64,000 nucleotides of DNA, taken from the NCBI RefSeq assembly GCF_000420945.1, contig NZ_ATVX01000013.1, positions 38,405 to 102,404 of the forward strand, read 5' to 3'. Each line of letters opens with the position of its first letter. The stretch's first letter is position 1. A program made the translations under genes and the position numbers. This document shows positions 30,418-39,715 of this stretch, piece by piece. The notes beneath the pieces are model-generated. The model did not search any database and was not told the origin of the DNA. It saw nothing but the letters and a program-made list of their open reading frames with translations. The DNA is from Butyrivibrio sp. VCB2006 (GTDB lineage: Bacteria; Bacillota; Clostridia; Lachnospirales; Lachnospiraceae).

Positions 30418-31767
30418 GTGTCTAATCAGCAAAATTTTACAGAAGGTAAAATACTGGGGCCGCTTCTTAAGTTCGCTATCCCTGTGCTTTTGGCACTATT
30501 TCTGCAATCACTATATGGCGCTGTTGATCTTATGATTGTAGGCAAATTTGCAGAACCTGCTGATGTGTCTGGTGTATCAACCGGTTCACAGATCATGATG
30601 ACGCTTACAAATCTTGTAAGTTCATTATCAATGGGTATGACCGTGTTTTTAGGACAAAAGATTGGTGAAAGAAAAGCTTCTGAGGGTGGGAAAATAGTGG
30701 CAAATGGAATAATGCTGTTTTTGTCGACAGGTCTTTTCCTGACAGCATTCATTTCATTGTTTGCAGGAAATCTTGCCAGTATCATGAATGCGCCGGAGGA
30801 GGCTTATGGTCTTACGGTTTCATATATCAGGATATGCGGAGCTGGAGCAGTGGTAATAATATCTTACAACCTGATAGGAAGTATATTCAGAGGACTTGGA
30901 GATTCTGTCACTCCGCTTGTAACAGTGCTTATAGCGTGTGCCTGTAACATTATCGGAGATTTAACTCTGGTTGCAGGATTCAAAATGGGAACAAAAGGAG
31001 CTGCTATAGCAACAGTAGCCGCGCAGCTGATAAGTGTTGTGATATCTTTGCTACTGATAAGCAAAAAGGAACTACCATTTAAGCTTGATAGATTCTGCTT
31101 TAAACTGAATAAAGAAATAATCAAAAAAATAGTGTTTATCGGAGCTCCGGTTGCGTTGCAAGATCTTCTTGTGGGTATTTCCTTCCTTGTTATTCTGGCT
31201 ATAGTTAATTCACTTGGTGTAATTGCATCCGCAGGAGTAGGCGTTGCAGAGAAGGTTTGCGCATTTATCATGCTAATACCTTCAGCTTTTGCTCAGTCAA
31301 TGTCGGCGTTTGTATCTCAAAACAGAGGCGCAGGCAAATATGATAGGGCCTTCAAAGGTCTCAGATATGTCATCGGAGTATCATTCATATTTGCAGTGCT
31401 CATGTTTTACAATGCTTTTTTTCATGGAGATTTATTGTCCGGGATATTTGCAAAAGATGCAGAAGTTGTTGCTGCTTCCTGGGACTACCTTAAAGCATAT
31501 GCCATTGATTGCCTGTTTACTTGTTTCCTTTTCTGTTTTATAGGATTTTTCAATGGGATGGAATATACAAGATTTGTCATGGCTCAGGGCATAGTGGGAG
31601 CTTTCCTTGTGAGAATACCTGTATCTTATATTATGAGTAAGCAGGAACCTGTATCGCTCTTTCATATAGGCTTGGCAACACCGTGCGCTACAGTTACTCA
31701 GATTATTATGTGCTTTATTTGCCTGTTTGTTTTGAAAAGAAAGCTGAGAGGGAAAATTAGTAAATAA
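30418..31767 (+). CDS. MATE family multidrug efflux transporter
   Basis: About 449 aa from GTG 30418 (GGAGG nine bases upstream; ATG 30412 is too close). Twelve membrane segments. It begins with FTEGKILGPLLKFAIPVLLALFLQSLYGAVDLMIVGKF, the usual MATE/NorM-like start, then GVSTGSQIMMTLTNLVSS. Members export cationic drugs or metabolites in exchange for Na+ or H+. Preceded by an attenuator and followed by a terminator at 31803-31847, so it is monocistronic. Confidence 0.92.
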   Translation: MSNQQNFTEGKILGPLLKFAIPVLLALFLQSLYGAVDLMIVGKFAEPADVSGVSTGSQIMMTLTNLVSSLSMGMTVFLGQKIGERKASEGGKIVANGIMLFLSTGLFLTAFISLFAGNLASIMNAPEEAYGLTVSYIRICGAGAVVIISYNLIGSIFRGLGDSVTPLVTVLIACACNIIGDLTLVAGFKMGTKGAAIATVAAQLISVVISLLLISKKELPFKLDRFCFKLNKEIIKKIVFIGAPVALQDLLVGISFLVILAIVNSLGVIASAGVGVAEKVCAFIMLIPSAFAQSMSAFVSQNRGAGKYDRAFKGLRYVIGVSFIFAVLMFYNAFFHGDLLSGIFAKDAEVVAASWDYLKAYAIDCLFTCFLFCFIGFFNGMEYTRFVMAQGIVGAFLVRIPVSYIMSKQEPVSLFHIGLATPCATVTQIIMCFICLFVLKRKLRGKISK

Positions 31768-31802
31768 TATTGATGTATTACATAGATTAGAGAATACGAG
31801 AA

Positions 31803-31847
31803 AACAGACATTGTGAGTTTTTGTGCTCATAAATGTCTGTTTTTTAA
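31803..31847 (+). terminator. Terminator of the MATE gene
   Basis: AACAGACATT and AATGTCTGTT arms followed by TTTTT. Confidence 0.8.
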
Positions 31848-31949
31848 TAAACATATAATAAACCGTTAAAGAAAGAGCTTTTAAACATGATAGAATTATT
31901 ATGATGATCTTTAATCGTAAATAATCTATGAGAATTGGAGCTTATAGTT

Positions 31950-34085
31950 ATGAATAGTTCACGATGTTTGTTTGATAGCGATATAAAGAAGTTTCTTTTG
32001 AAAGAGAAAGAAGCGATATTCGGTGTGCTATGCGATAAATATCATGGAGACGCATTAACTACAACGAGAGAGGCATGGCTTAGCGAAATAGATATTCTAC
32101 AGGGAGTACTTATTCCCTGGAAAGAATCAGAAGGTCGTATCATTTTTGAGTATGATATTCCACGATTAGGGAAAAGGCTTGATGTAGTACTACTTCTAAA
32201 TGGGATTATTTTTTGTCTCGAGTTTAAGGTCGGAGAAACTAAGATTCTTGAGGGAGATGTTGATCAGGTTCTTGACTATGCTCTGGATCTTAAGAATTTC
32301 CATAGATATAGCCATGATAAGTTGATAGTTCCAATTCTGGTAGCAACGAAATATAAAAAGGTATCTTCAGTAATACAGGCTTCTGTTTATAATGACAGAG
32401 TTGTAAATCCTCTAGTTACTGGTGAGAAGGGACTTCAGGAGCTGATTACAGATGTTCTAAAGAATTTTCCAAATGAATCTGCCATAGATCCTAACTGGAT
32501 TATCAGTCCATATGCTCCGACGCCAACAATTATTGAAGCTGCGAAGGCACTCTATGAGAGCCATTCTGTTGAAGACATTACGAGACATGAAGCAGATAAA
32601 GTAACTACAGATCGCACGATTGCTTACATACTCGATGTTATAAAAAAGAGCAAAAGGAATGGAGAGAAAAGTATTTGTTTTGTAACTGGAGTTCCTGGAG
32701 CAGGCAAGACATTGGTCGGTTTGGATGTGGCAGTGAAACAGACTTATCAAGGATCTGATAAGCCTATAGAAGATGAAGGAGCAGTTTACCTGTCTGGAAA
32801 TGGACCACTAGTAGCGGTTCTTAACGAGGCCCTGGCTAAAGACAACTATGTTAAGTGCAGGGAAAGAGGGGAAGCAAAGAAGCTTTCTGATTCCAGGCGT
32901 GAAGTGGGAAAATTCATCCAGATTATTCACAGATATAGAGATAATATGCTTGCCAAGATCAAGAATCCTGTTGAGAATGGTGTACTTGAGATTGACCCCG
33001 CTAAAGCTGTTAAAATGCAGGATGCTGGTTATGGCGAAGTGGAGCATGTTGCTATTTTTGACGAAGCACAGCGTTCATGGACCCATAAACGACTGGCGGA
33101 TTATTTGAAAAGAGGTGGAACCTACGGAAATAAGCTTAAGGTTCCTAATTTTCCAATGTCGGAGGCAGCCTTTTTGATATGGGCACTCGATCAACGTGAG
33201 GACTGGGCGACCATTGTATGTCTTGTTGGCGGTGGCCAGGAGATAAATACAGGAGAGGCTGGAATCACAGAGTGGATCAGGGCATTAAATGATAAGTTTA
33301 CTCATTGGAAAGTCTATATTTCGCCGCAGCTTACAGAAGCTGAATATGCTGAAGGCAGAGTTAATGAGTTGTTAAAGGAAAATGGAAATGTGACGTTCGC
33401 TCCGGATCTCCACTTGGCAGTATCATTACGTTCTTTTAGGGCAGAGAAACTGTCTGCTATGGTTCATGCTCTTCTTTCTATAGATCCATGCGCAGCTGCT
33501 ATTTACTCTGAGATTAAAGATAAATATTCTATTTTTCTTACAAGAGATATGGAGAAAGCAAAGCGATGGCTCCATGAAAAGGTTAGAGGAACGGAAAGAA
33601 CTGGTGTATTAATTACAAAAGAATCTGCAAGATATAAGCCTCTTGGTATACATGTTCTTCAGTCAGATGTTGATAACGCAGTTCATTGGTTCTTGGAAGA
33701 TAAGGCAGATACTAGATCATCTAATTACCTTGAAGATGCAGCAACTGAAATTCAGGTCCAGGGATTAGAACTAGATTATACTTGCCTCTTGTGGGATGCG
33801 GACATGCGTTATGATAATGGAGAGTGGCATTACTACAAGTTTAATGGTAAGGAAAAATGGAATGAGGTTGTTGCAGATAGCGAAAGCAGACTTGAGCAGA
33901 TAAAGTATATGCTTAACGCATATAGGGTATTACTTACAAGAGCAAGATCTGGAATGATTATTTGTGTTCCTGAAGGAAATGCACATAAAACATCAACTGG
34001 ATTCTGGGAGGATGAAACTCGTCTTCCGGAATACTATAATGGAACTTATGAGTATTTAAAGAGTATCGGATTCGAAGAAATATAG
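31950..34085 (+). CDS. DUF2075 helicase-like ATPase with N-terminal PD-(D/E)XK-like nuclease
   Basis: 711 aa from ATG 31950 (GGAG upstream). The N-terminus shows RLDVVLLLNGIIFCLEFKVGE, a D...ExK strand pair of PD-(D/E)XK nucleases, near residue 80. A DUF2075 superfamily 1 helicase core follows: Walker A GVPGAGKT near 250, Walker B VAIFDEAQRSW near 370, and later motifs QVQGLELDY and LLTRARSGM. Nuclease-helicase proteins of this type act on DNA or RNA and often belong to phage defence islands. It is the first of a four-gene run with very short gaps. Confidence 0.85.
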   Translation: MNSSRCLFDSDIKKFLLKEKEAIFGVLCDKYHGDALTTTREAWLSEIDILQGVLIPWKESEGRIIFEYDIPRLGKRLDVVLLLNGIIFCLEFKVGETKILEGDVDQVLDYALDLKNFHRYSHDKLIVPILVATKYKKVSSVIQASVYNDRVVNPLVTGEKGLQELITDVLKNFPNESAIDPNWIISPYAPTPTIIEAAKALYESHSVEDITRHEADKVTTDRTIAYILDVIKKSKRNGEKSICFVTGVPGAGKTLVGLDVAVKQTYQGSDKPIEDEGAVYLSGNGPLVAVLNEALAKDNYVKCRERGEAKKLSDSRREVGKFIQIIHRYRDNMLAKIKNPVENGVLEIDPAKAVKMQDAGYGEVEHVAIFDEAQRSWTHKRLADYLKRGGTYGNKLKVPNFPMSEAAFLIWALDQREDWATIVCLVGGGQEINTGEAGITEWIRALNDKFTHWKVYISPQLTEAEYAEGRVNELLKENGNVTFAPDLHLAVSLRSFRAEKLSAMVHALLSIDPCAAAIYSEIKDKYSIFLTRDMEKAKRWLHEKVRGTERTGVLITKESARYKPLGIHVLQSDVDNAVHWFLEDKADTRSSNYLEDAATEIQVQGLELDYTCLLWDADMRYDNGEWHYYKFNGKEKWNEVVADSESRLEQIKYMLNAYRVLLTRARSGMIICVPEGNAHKTSTGFWEDETRLPEYYNGTYEYLKSIGFEEI

Positions 34086-34092
34086 GAAAAAC

Positions 34093-35268
34093 ATGGCTGA
34101 GCTTTATTCCAATAAAATCGAATATGGCTTAAGGATTGAAGGAGACTACTATAACCATCTGGATATAGAAGGCTTCTCTCTTATGATGAAGAATCCGTCT
34201 TATTGCTATAAGTTCTACTGGCTTGAAGCTATTGTTAATCTGATTTCTGAAGATGTGACAGAGACAACTTTCGATGAGATTATAAATGAGATGATCGCTA
34301 ATGCCTGGTACTCTGTATTGGAGTTTCATATCCACCTTAGTGGCATTGTGCTTGGAGATGTGAAAGATGGTCTTGAAAGAGCAGTCAAAAAACTCAGTGA
34401 TATAAGTGGACTTCCGGCAAATGCATCTAAGCTTGAGATTAAGAACGCAATTAAGGAGCATGATGCGGAGTTAAAGTCAGAAAAAGAACAGCTTACCAAT
34501 ATGGTGCCGTATAGAGCGCTTGCAGGTTTCTTTAGCAAGTTCGATGAAACCGCAGATTGGGAAAGCACACGCAGGATGATTGCCTATATTGAGCGGGTTA
34601 ATAAAGTTAACATCCTGCCATACACATTGGGGAGTAGTAGCAAGCTTAAGAAGGAAGTGTATTTTAATCCTTCATGGATTAAGATGATAAATGATAATAC
34701 TGTAGCTATATTGGGCTGGATACAGTTTGAAAAAGTAAAGTGGCTGCAGAATAATAATCCTGAGGTTCCCGGACTTGTTTATAAATTGGCGCCTATGGAT
34801 GAGAAAATGCGCAAGCTAAATGCTGTAAGAAAACTCTGGGATGCTGTACTTGAACTAAAACAGATAGTAGATGTCTTTACAGACAAAGCTATCGATCCTA
34901 AGGGATATGATGTAGATCATTTTATCCCATGGTCTTTTGTTATGAATGATGAGCTATGGAATCTTATGCCTATGGATTCATCACTCAATTCATCGAAGAG
35001 CAACAAGCTTCCAGCATGGGATCCATTTTTTAGCAGGTTTTCTCAGAATCAGTACCTTCTATATCAGCTAATACATGATGAGAATTACCCGGGAATGCAT
35101 AAACGTTTTGAGGCCTGTTACAAGGATAATATTCATTCAATATGGGCCAATCAGGAATTATATAGGCCTGGGAATACACCGGAAGAATTTGGCACCATCC
35201 TGGAAAAGAATATGCGTCCAGTTTATGACTCTGCCAGAAGACAGGGGTATGAACTGTGGAAAATATAG
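34093..35268 (+). CDS. HNH endonuclease
   Basis: 391 aa. The catalytic core lies at about residues 270-320: DPKGYDVDHFIPWSFVMNDE, LWNLMPMDSSLNSSKSNKLP, an HNH arrangement with DH and the distal N and K. The preceding ~260 residues are helical and unknown to me. It starts 7 bp after the helicase, so the two are likely partners. HNH proteins with such long N-termini occur beside DUF2075 ATPases in conflict islands. Confidence 0.82.
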   Translation: MAELYSNKIEYGLRIEGDYYNHLDIEGFSLMMKNPSYCYKFYWLEAIVNLISEDVTETTFDEIINEMIANAWYSVLEFHIHLSGIVLGDVKDGLERAVKKLSDISGLPANASKLEIKNAIKEHDAELKSEKEQLTNMVPYRALAGFFSKFDETADWESTRRMIAYIERVNKVNILPYTLGSSSKLKKEVYFNPSWIKMINDNTVAILGWIQFEKVKWLQNNNPEVPGLVYKLAPMDEKMRKLNAVRKLWDAVLELKQIVDVFTDKAIDPKGYDVDHFIPWSFVMNDELWNLMPMDSSLNSSKSNKLPAWDPFFSRFSQNQYLLYQLIHDENYPGMHKRFEACYKDNIHSIWANQELYRPGNTPEEFGTILEKNMRPVYDSARRQGYELWKI

Positions 35269-35285
35269 AATAAGCGAGTGAGTGT

Positions 35286-36269
35286 ATGAAAACAGTTAAC
35301 GTGGTCGCAGCTATTATCTGCGACGATTACAAGAAGAAAACAAAGGTTTTCGCAACCCAGCGAGGATATGGTGAATTCAAGGATGGATGGGAATTTCCTG
35401 GGGGAAAGATTGAAGAAGGTGAAACACCACAGCAGGCTTTGGTTAGGGAAATCAGAGAGGAGCTAGGAGCCGAGATTGAAGTACATGACCTTATCGATGT
35501 TATAGATTATGATTACGAGAAGTTTCATCTTCATATGAACTGCTACTGGGCTACAGTTGAGGAGGGAAAACTGCAGCTTCTTGAACATGAGGCCGCAAAG
35601 TGGCTTGAATATAGTGACCTTAATAGTGTTGATTGGCTTCCTGCAGATCTGGCGCTTCTTCCAAAACTTGCTGAAGGAATGGTTGATAATAACGTAGAGT
35701 ATTATAACGTAAACGCAGATTCCTTTTATGAAGGAAGCGTGAATGCAGATATGTCCGATGATAGAAATAAGTTCACGGCCTATCTTCCAGAAAATGCACT
35801 CATTTTGGATGCCGGATGCGGAAGTGGAAGAGATAGTAAAGCGTTCCTAGATGCTGGATATGATGTAGTTTCTTTTGATGCGTCTATTGAGATGTGCAAG
35901 CGAGCATCAGAGTTGACCGGCAGAGAAGTCAAGAACATGAGATTTGAGGATATGTCTTTTGAAAATGAGTTCGATGGTATATGGGCATCAGCAACTCTTC
36001 TGCATGTACCAATGGCTGAAATTCCTATAATTATGCAGAAAATGAATGCTGCACTTAAGGATGGCGGAGTTATATATGCATCATTTAAGTATGGCGATGG
36101 AACAAAGATGCGTGGAGAGCGTAGGTTTAGCGACTTTAACGAGAAGAGTATAGTTCCACTTTTTGAAAATGCGGGTTTTACAATACTCATAAATGAGGTA
36201 GGCCATGATAACAGACCTGGAAGAGAAAAGGAGATGTGGGTTCAGGTAATAGCCAAGAAGGAGTCTTAG
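35286..36269 (+). CDS. Nudix hydrolase-SAM methyltransferase fusion
   Basis: 327 aa. Residues 1-130 are a MutT/CTP pyrophosphohydrolase-like Nudix domain with the box GGKIEEGETPQQALVREI-REELG. Residues ~140-327 are a class I methyltransferase with ILDAGCGSGRDSKAFLDAGY as the SAM motif, and DGIWASATLLHVP. The Nudix half hydrolyses nucleoside diphosphate compounds, possibly ADP-ribose. Within this run it links the nuclease pair to the macro-domain gene 9 bp downstream. Confidence 0.88.
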   Translation: MKTVNVVAAIICDDYKKKTKVFATQRGYGEFKDGWEFPGGKIEEGETPQQALVREIREELGAEIEVHDLIDVIDYDYEKFHLHMNCYWATVEEGKLQLLEHEAAKWLEYSDLNSVDWLPADLALLPKLAEGMVDNNVEYYNVNADSFYEGSVNADMSDDRNKFTAYLPENALILDAGCGSGRDSKAFLDAGYDVVSFDASIEMCKRASELTGREVKNMRFEDMSFENEFDGIWASATLLHVPMAEIPIIMQKMNAALKDGGVIYASFKYGDGTKMRGERRFSDFNEKSIVPLFENAGFTILINEVGHDNRPGREKEMWVQVIAKKES

Positions 36270-36278
36270 AAGGGAACT

Positions 36279-37403
36279 ATGCCATTTCAGATTATCAGAG
36301 CGGACATAACAAAAGTAAAAGCAGATGCCATCGTAAACACAGCTAATCCGGCTGTGGCTATTGGTGATGGAGTTGATTCTGCCATATATAATGCTGCAGG
36401 CAGAGAGAAGCTTCTAGAAGAGCGTAAGAAGATCGGCACTTTGGAGCCTGGAGAGGTTGGTATCACGCCGGCCTTTGATCTAGATGCCAAGTACATTATT
36501 CACGCCAGTGGCCCCTGGTGGGATGGCGGCAAGAATAATGAGGTGCAGCTTCTTAGGGCTTGCTATGACAAGTCCCTTCAGATGGCTTATGACAGTGGAT
36601 GCAAGAGCATTGCTTTTCCTCTCCTTGCTACGGGAACCTATGGATTTCCCAAGGAGCTGGGACTTGATATAGCCGTTAGTTCTTTTACCAGATTCCTGGA
36701 AGATCACGAGATGGACATAACACTTGTGGTATTCGGGAAAAAAGCTGTGGACGTATCAGGAAGGCTTTTCGATGAGGTAAAGAGCTTTGTTGATGACGAT
36801 TACGTAGAGAGTGCCACTTCTGAAGAATACAGGCATGATAATGCTATAAGTTATACCGGAGCCAGAAGGCACGAAAAGGGCAGCAGGCGTGGCCTGTTTG
36901 CGGCAAGGAAGGCGGAGGAGACTTTCCATCTTGATGATATTGAAGGTGATGGATCAGACTTTGACATGGTGGGTTCTGCACCTTCTGAGATGATGATGTG
37001 CAACGCGGCGCCTATGATGGCGGAGCATACAGGAAAAGATCTTGAGGATGAACTCAAGGACATCTACACAGACTCTTTTGCCAAGCATCTTCAGCAGCTT
37101 ATCAACAAGAAGGGACTCAAGAATTCTGAGGTTTATGCAGCTGCGAATATTTCAAAGCAGTATTTTTCTAAGCTTATAAAGGGGCAAGTCAATCCTTCCA
37201 AGGAAAAGGTCCTTGCCCTGGCAGTTGGACTACGCTTGAATCTTGATGAGGCTATGGATTTCCTTAAGCTTGCCGGATATGCTCTTTCGCCTATATCCCA
37301 GACGGATAAGGTGGTGGAGTATTTCATCAGGAAAGAGGAATACAACGTAATGAAAATTGATATTGTGCTGTTTGATTATGGCTTGGAGCCGCTTTCTAAC
37401 TGA
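36279..37403 (+). CDS. Macro domain protein with C-terminal XRE-like helix-turn-helix (copy 2)
   Basis: 374 aa, paralogue of 1719-2810 with the same start (MPFQIIRADITKVKADAIVN). The macro loops are DAIVNTANP, IGDGVDSAIYNAAG and PLLATGTYGFP; the first Gly of the GGG loop is replaced by Asp. The C-terminal XRE-like domain has ISKQYFSKLIKGQVNPSKEK. Probably an ADP-ribose-responsive DNA-binding protein or de-ADP-ribosylase. It ends the nuclease-helicase/HNH/Nudix run and has a terminator at 37410. Confidence 0.86.
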   Translation: MPFQIIRADITKVKADAIVNTANPAVAIGDGVDSAIYNAAGREKLLEERKKIGTLEPGEVGITPAFDLDAKYIIHASGPWWDGGKNNEVQLLRACYDKSLQMAYDSGCKSIAFPLLATGTYGFPKELGLDIAVSSFTRFLEDHEMDITLVVFGKKAVDVSGRLFDEVKSFVDDDYVESATSEEYRHDNAISYTGARRHEKGSRRGLFAARKAEETFHLDDIEGDGSDFDMVGSAPSEMMMCNAAPMMAEHTGKDLEDELKDIYTDSFAKHLQQLINKKGLKNSEVYAAANISKQYFSKLIKGQVNPSKEKVLALAVGLRLNLDEAMDFLKLAGYALSPISQTDKVVEYFIRKEEYNVMKIDIVLFDYGLEPLSN

Positions 37404-37409
37404 TTTTTC

Positions 37410-37439
37410 AATGGTCGCCTTCGGGTTGACCATTTTTCT
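37410..37439 (+). terminator. Terminator after macro copy 2
   Basis: AATGGTC (37410-37416) and GACCATT (37428-37434) around a GCCTTCGGGTT loop, then TTTCTTTTC. Confidence 0.75.
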
Positions 37440-37531
37440 TTTCCCAGGAAGTATTATTACCTTACAAACAAACGAAAGCTCTACTGCAGGGAGCTAAATG
37501 AGTGATTAAACCGGAAAGGTAGGGTAATGAT

Positions 37532-38218
37532 ATGAGTAAAGGATATACAGAGATTGTTTACATACTTGATAGATCAGGTTCAATGGGAGGCCTGGAGTCA
37601 GACACCATTGGAGGCTTCAATTCCATGATGGAGAAGCAGAAGAAAACCGGAGAAAAGGCGGTTGTATCAACAGTTCTTTTTGATGATGAGTGCGAAGTGA
37701 TCCATGACAGGGTTCCTATTGAAAAGATCGAGAAAATGACTGACAAGCAGTACTATGTAAGAGGATGCACAGCGCTTCTGGACGCAGTTGGCGGAGCAAT
37801 TCATCACATTGGAAATGTTCACAAGTATGCCAGAGAAGAGGACAGGCCGGAAAAGACCATATTTGTCATTACTACAGATGGTATGGAGAACGCCAGCAGT
37901 CGCTATTCCCGTGAGAAGATCGAGAAGATGGTCAAGAAGCAGCAAAAGAAATATGGCTGGGAGTTTATTTTTATCGGAGCCAACATCGATGCTTATGCTG
38001 AGGCTCAGAAGTACGGAATCCGTAAAGACAGAGCTGTTAATTATGTATGTGACAGCGTTGGTACAGCCAATGTATATGCGGGAGTTTCAAAGGCTGTTTG
38101 CTCAGTAATGATGGCAGAGAAGGCCTGCGACGTGGAAGGCAGCCTAACCGGAAGCGGATGGAATGACGAGATTGAAGAAGACTACAATAGACGTGGAAAT
38201 AGAAAGGCGAAAAGGTGA
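37532..38218 (+). CDS. VWA domain protein
   Basis: 228 aa. The von Willebrand A fold has an intact MIDAS: YILDRSGSMGG (DxSxS) at residues 8-18, RGCTALLDAVG (Thr) near 80 and FVITTDGME (Asp) near 112. It is cytosolic. VWA proteins next to ADP-ribosylglycohydrolases and macro domains are known from NAD/ADP-ribose-linked conflict clusters. The glycohydrolase gene starts 5 bp later. Confidence 0.87.
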   Translation: MSKGYTEIVYILDRSGSMGGLESDTIGGFNSMMEKQKKTGEKAVVSTVLFDDECEVIHDRVPIEKIEKMTDKQYYVRGCTALLDAVGGAIHHIGNVHKYAREEDRPEKTIFVITTDGMENASSRYSREKIEKMVKKQQKKYGWEFIFIGANIDAYAEAQKYGIRKDRAVNYVCDSVGTANVYAGVSKAVCSVMMAEKACDVEGSLTGSGWNDEIEEDYNRRGNRKAKR

Positions 38219-38222
38219 TCGT

Positions 38223-39008
38223 ATGGCAATAAAAGGAGCAGTTCTTGGAGATATATTAGGTGCGCAGTACGAGTTCGATAGACCAAAGAACCTGGATTGG
38301 AAGAATGTACCACTGACTATCGGAGATGCTATTGGTTTCACGGATGATTCCGTAATGTCACTGGCAATTAAGAAGGCCCTGGTAGAGGGAAAAGATCTTG
38401 TGGAGACCATGGTGAGTGTTGGGCGAGAGTATCCTTTCTGTGGCTATGGCGGAAGATTCTATAACTGGATCAATGGCCAGAATCATGAGCCTTACAATAG
38501 CTGGGGCAACGGATCTGCCATGAGAGTTTCATTTGTGGGTGAGTTTTACGATGATTATGATGAGATGCAGAAAATGGCGGAGGCCACAGCTGTAGTTTCA
38601 CACAATCACCCTGAAGGAATCAAAGGAGCAGTTGTAACTGCAACTTGCATCTGGATGGCAAGACATGGTAAGAGCAAGCAGGAGATCTACGATTACGTAT
38701 TGGAGCAGTATCCAAAGGCTGATTATGAGTACAGCATCGCTTACAGCCTTGATGAGATCCGCCCTCGCTATAAGTGGAATGAGAGCTGTCAGGGCTCAGT
38801 ACCTGCAGCAATGAGATGCTTCTACGAGAGTGACGACTACGAATCCTTTATCCGAAATGTCTTTTCCCTGGAATGTGATTCTGATACCTTCGGAGCAATT
38901 GCAGGCGGCGTAGCAGAGGAGTTCTATAAGGACTTTGGCAAGGTGGATGCGGAAGGAATTCTGAAGAAGTATCTGACACCGGAGCTGTATGAGATACTGA
39001 TTGCATAA
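38223..39008 (+). CDS. ADP-ribosylglycohydrolase (stand-alone copy)
   Basis: 261 aa from ATG 38223 (AAGGTG seven bases upstream). GFTDDSVMSLA near residue 37 and DSDTFGAIAGGVAE near 220 keep the metal ligands. The usual GG before D-x-D-T is replaced by Glu-Cys (SLECDSDT), which could alter activity. It is shorter than the 2927 copy because the SseB part is absent. Coupled to the VWA gene. Confidence 0.87.
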   Translation: MAIKGAVLGDILGAQYEFDRPKNLDWKNVPLTIGDAIGFTDDSVMSLAIKKALVEGKDLVETMVSVGREYPFCGYGGRFYNWINGQNHEPYNSWGNGSAMRVSFVGEFYDDYDEMQKMAEATAVVSHNHPEGIKGAVVTATCIWMARHGKSKQEIYDYVLEQYPKADYEYSIAYSLDEIRPRYKWNESCQGSVPAAMRCFYESDDYESFIRNVFSLECDSDTFGAIAGGVAEEFYKDFGKVDAEGILKKYLTPELYEILIA

Positions 39009-39102
39009 TATATCCCATAACGTAGTACAGGGAAGAAATCCAAGAATATGGACCATTCCTCCCAACATCAACCCGCTTATAAAAGGGGATTTAGCATAGA
39101 TG

Positions 39103-39139
39103 CACTTTCATGACTCATATAGCATGGAAGTGTTTTTTT
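39103..39139 (+). terminator. Terminator after the ADP-ribose cluster
   Basis: CACTTTCATG (39103-39112) and CATGGAAGTG (39123-39132), then seven T. Confidence 0.85.
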
Positions 39140-39166
39140 GCATATAATAGAGTAAGTTGGAAATTA

Positions 39167-39239
39167 GGGGCATTGGCGCAGCTGGGAGCGCGCTTCCATG
39201 GCATGGAAGAGGTCACGAGTTCGAGCCTCGTATGCTCCA
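39167..39239 (+). tRNA. tRNA-Ala(GGC)
   Basis: Acceptor GGGGCAT/ATGCTCC, A73, anticodon loop ATGGCAT (GGC), T-arm ACGAG-TTCGAGC-CTCGT. A regular gene preceded by CATATAAT. It marks the left edge of the small-gene array. Confidence 0.9.
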
Positions 39240-39268
39240 TGAATAAGAATATTTAAGGGGAGTGTTGT

Positions 39269-39697
39269 ATGGGGCTGATTGAACTTGCCAGTGGAAATTC
39301 AGTATGGCGTGGAATGGATTATTACAATGCCAAGAAAACGAAATCTGTAGAGAAGACAGGTCCGTATACATACGATGGAACTGTTCGTGGTGAGCAGCTT
39401 TATCATGTTCACATAGACAAGGAGCATCCGAGGAGATCTACGTGTACATGTCCTTTTGCTGAGGGTAGGAGAGTTATCTGTAAGCACATGATAGCTCTTT
39501 ATTTCACTGCGGAGCCAAAGGCGGCAGAAGACTTCCTTAAGCAGGTTGAGGAATGGGAAAAAGAGGAAGAAGAGGAAGAACAGCGCCACTATGAGGAGCT
39601 TAGAGAGTATGTTTATAGTTTAAGCAAGGCAGAACTGCAGCAGCTATATCTTGAGGTGCTTATTGAAGAGGAAGAACGAAGGAATAGGTATTGGTGA
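39269..39697 (+). CDS. SWIM zinc-finger protein
   Basis: 142 aa. CTCPFAEGRRVICKHMIALYF gives the SWIM CxCx(n)CxH motif near residues 57-77, followed by a very acidic coiled-coil tail. SWIM domains bind nucleic acid or protein and accompany helicases and recombination proteins. It is the first gene of the array. Confidence 0.82.
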   Translation: MGLIELASGNSVWRGMDYYNAKKTKSVEKTGPYTYDGTVRGEQLYHVHIDKEHPRRSTCTCPFAEGRRVICKHMIALYFTAEPKAAEDFLKQVEEWEKEEEEEEQRHYEELREYVYSLSKAELQQLYLEVLIEEEERRNRYW

Positions 39698-39715
39698 TTA
39701 GGAGGTTTGTTGGGG

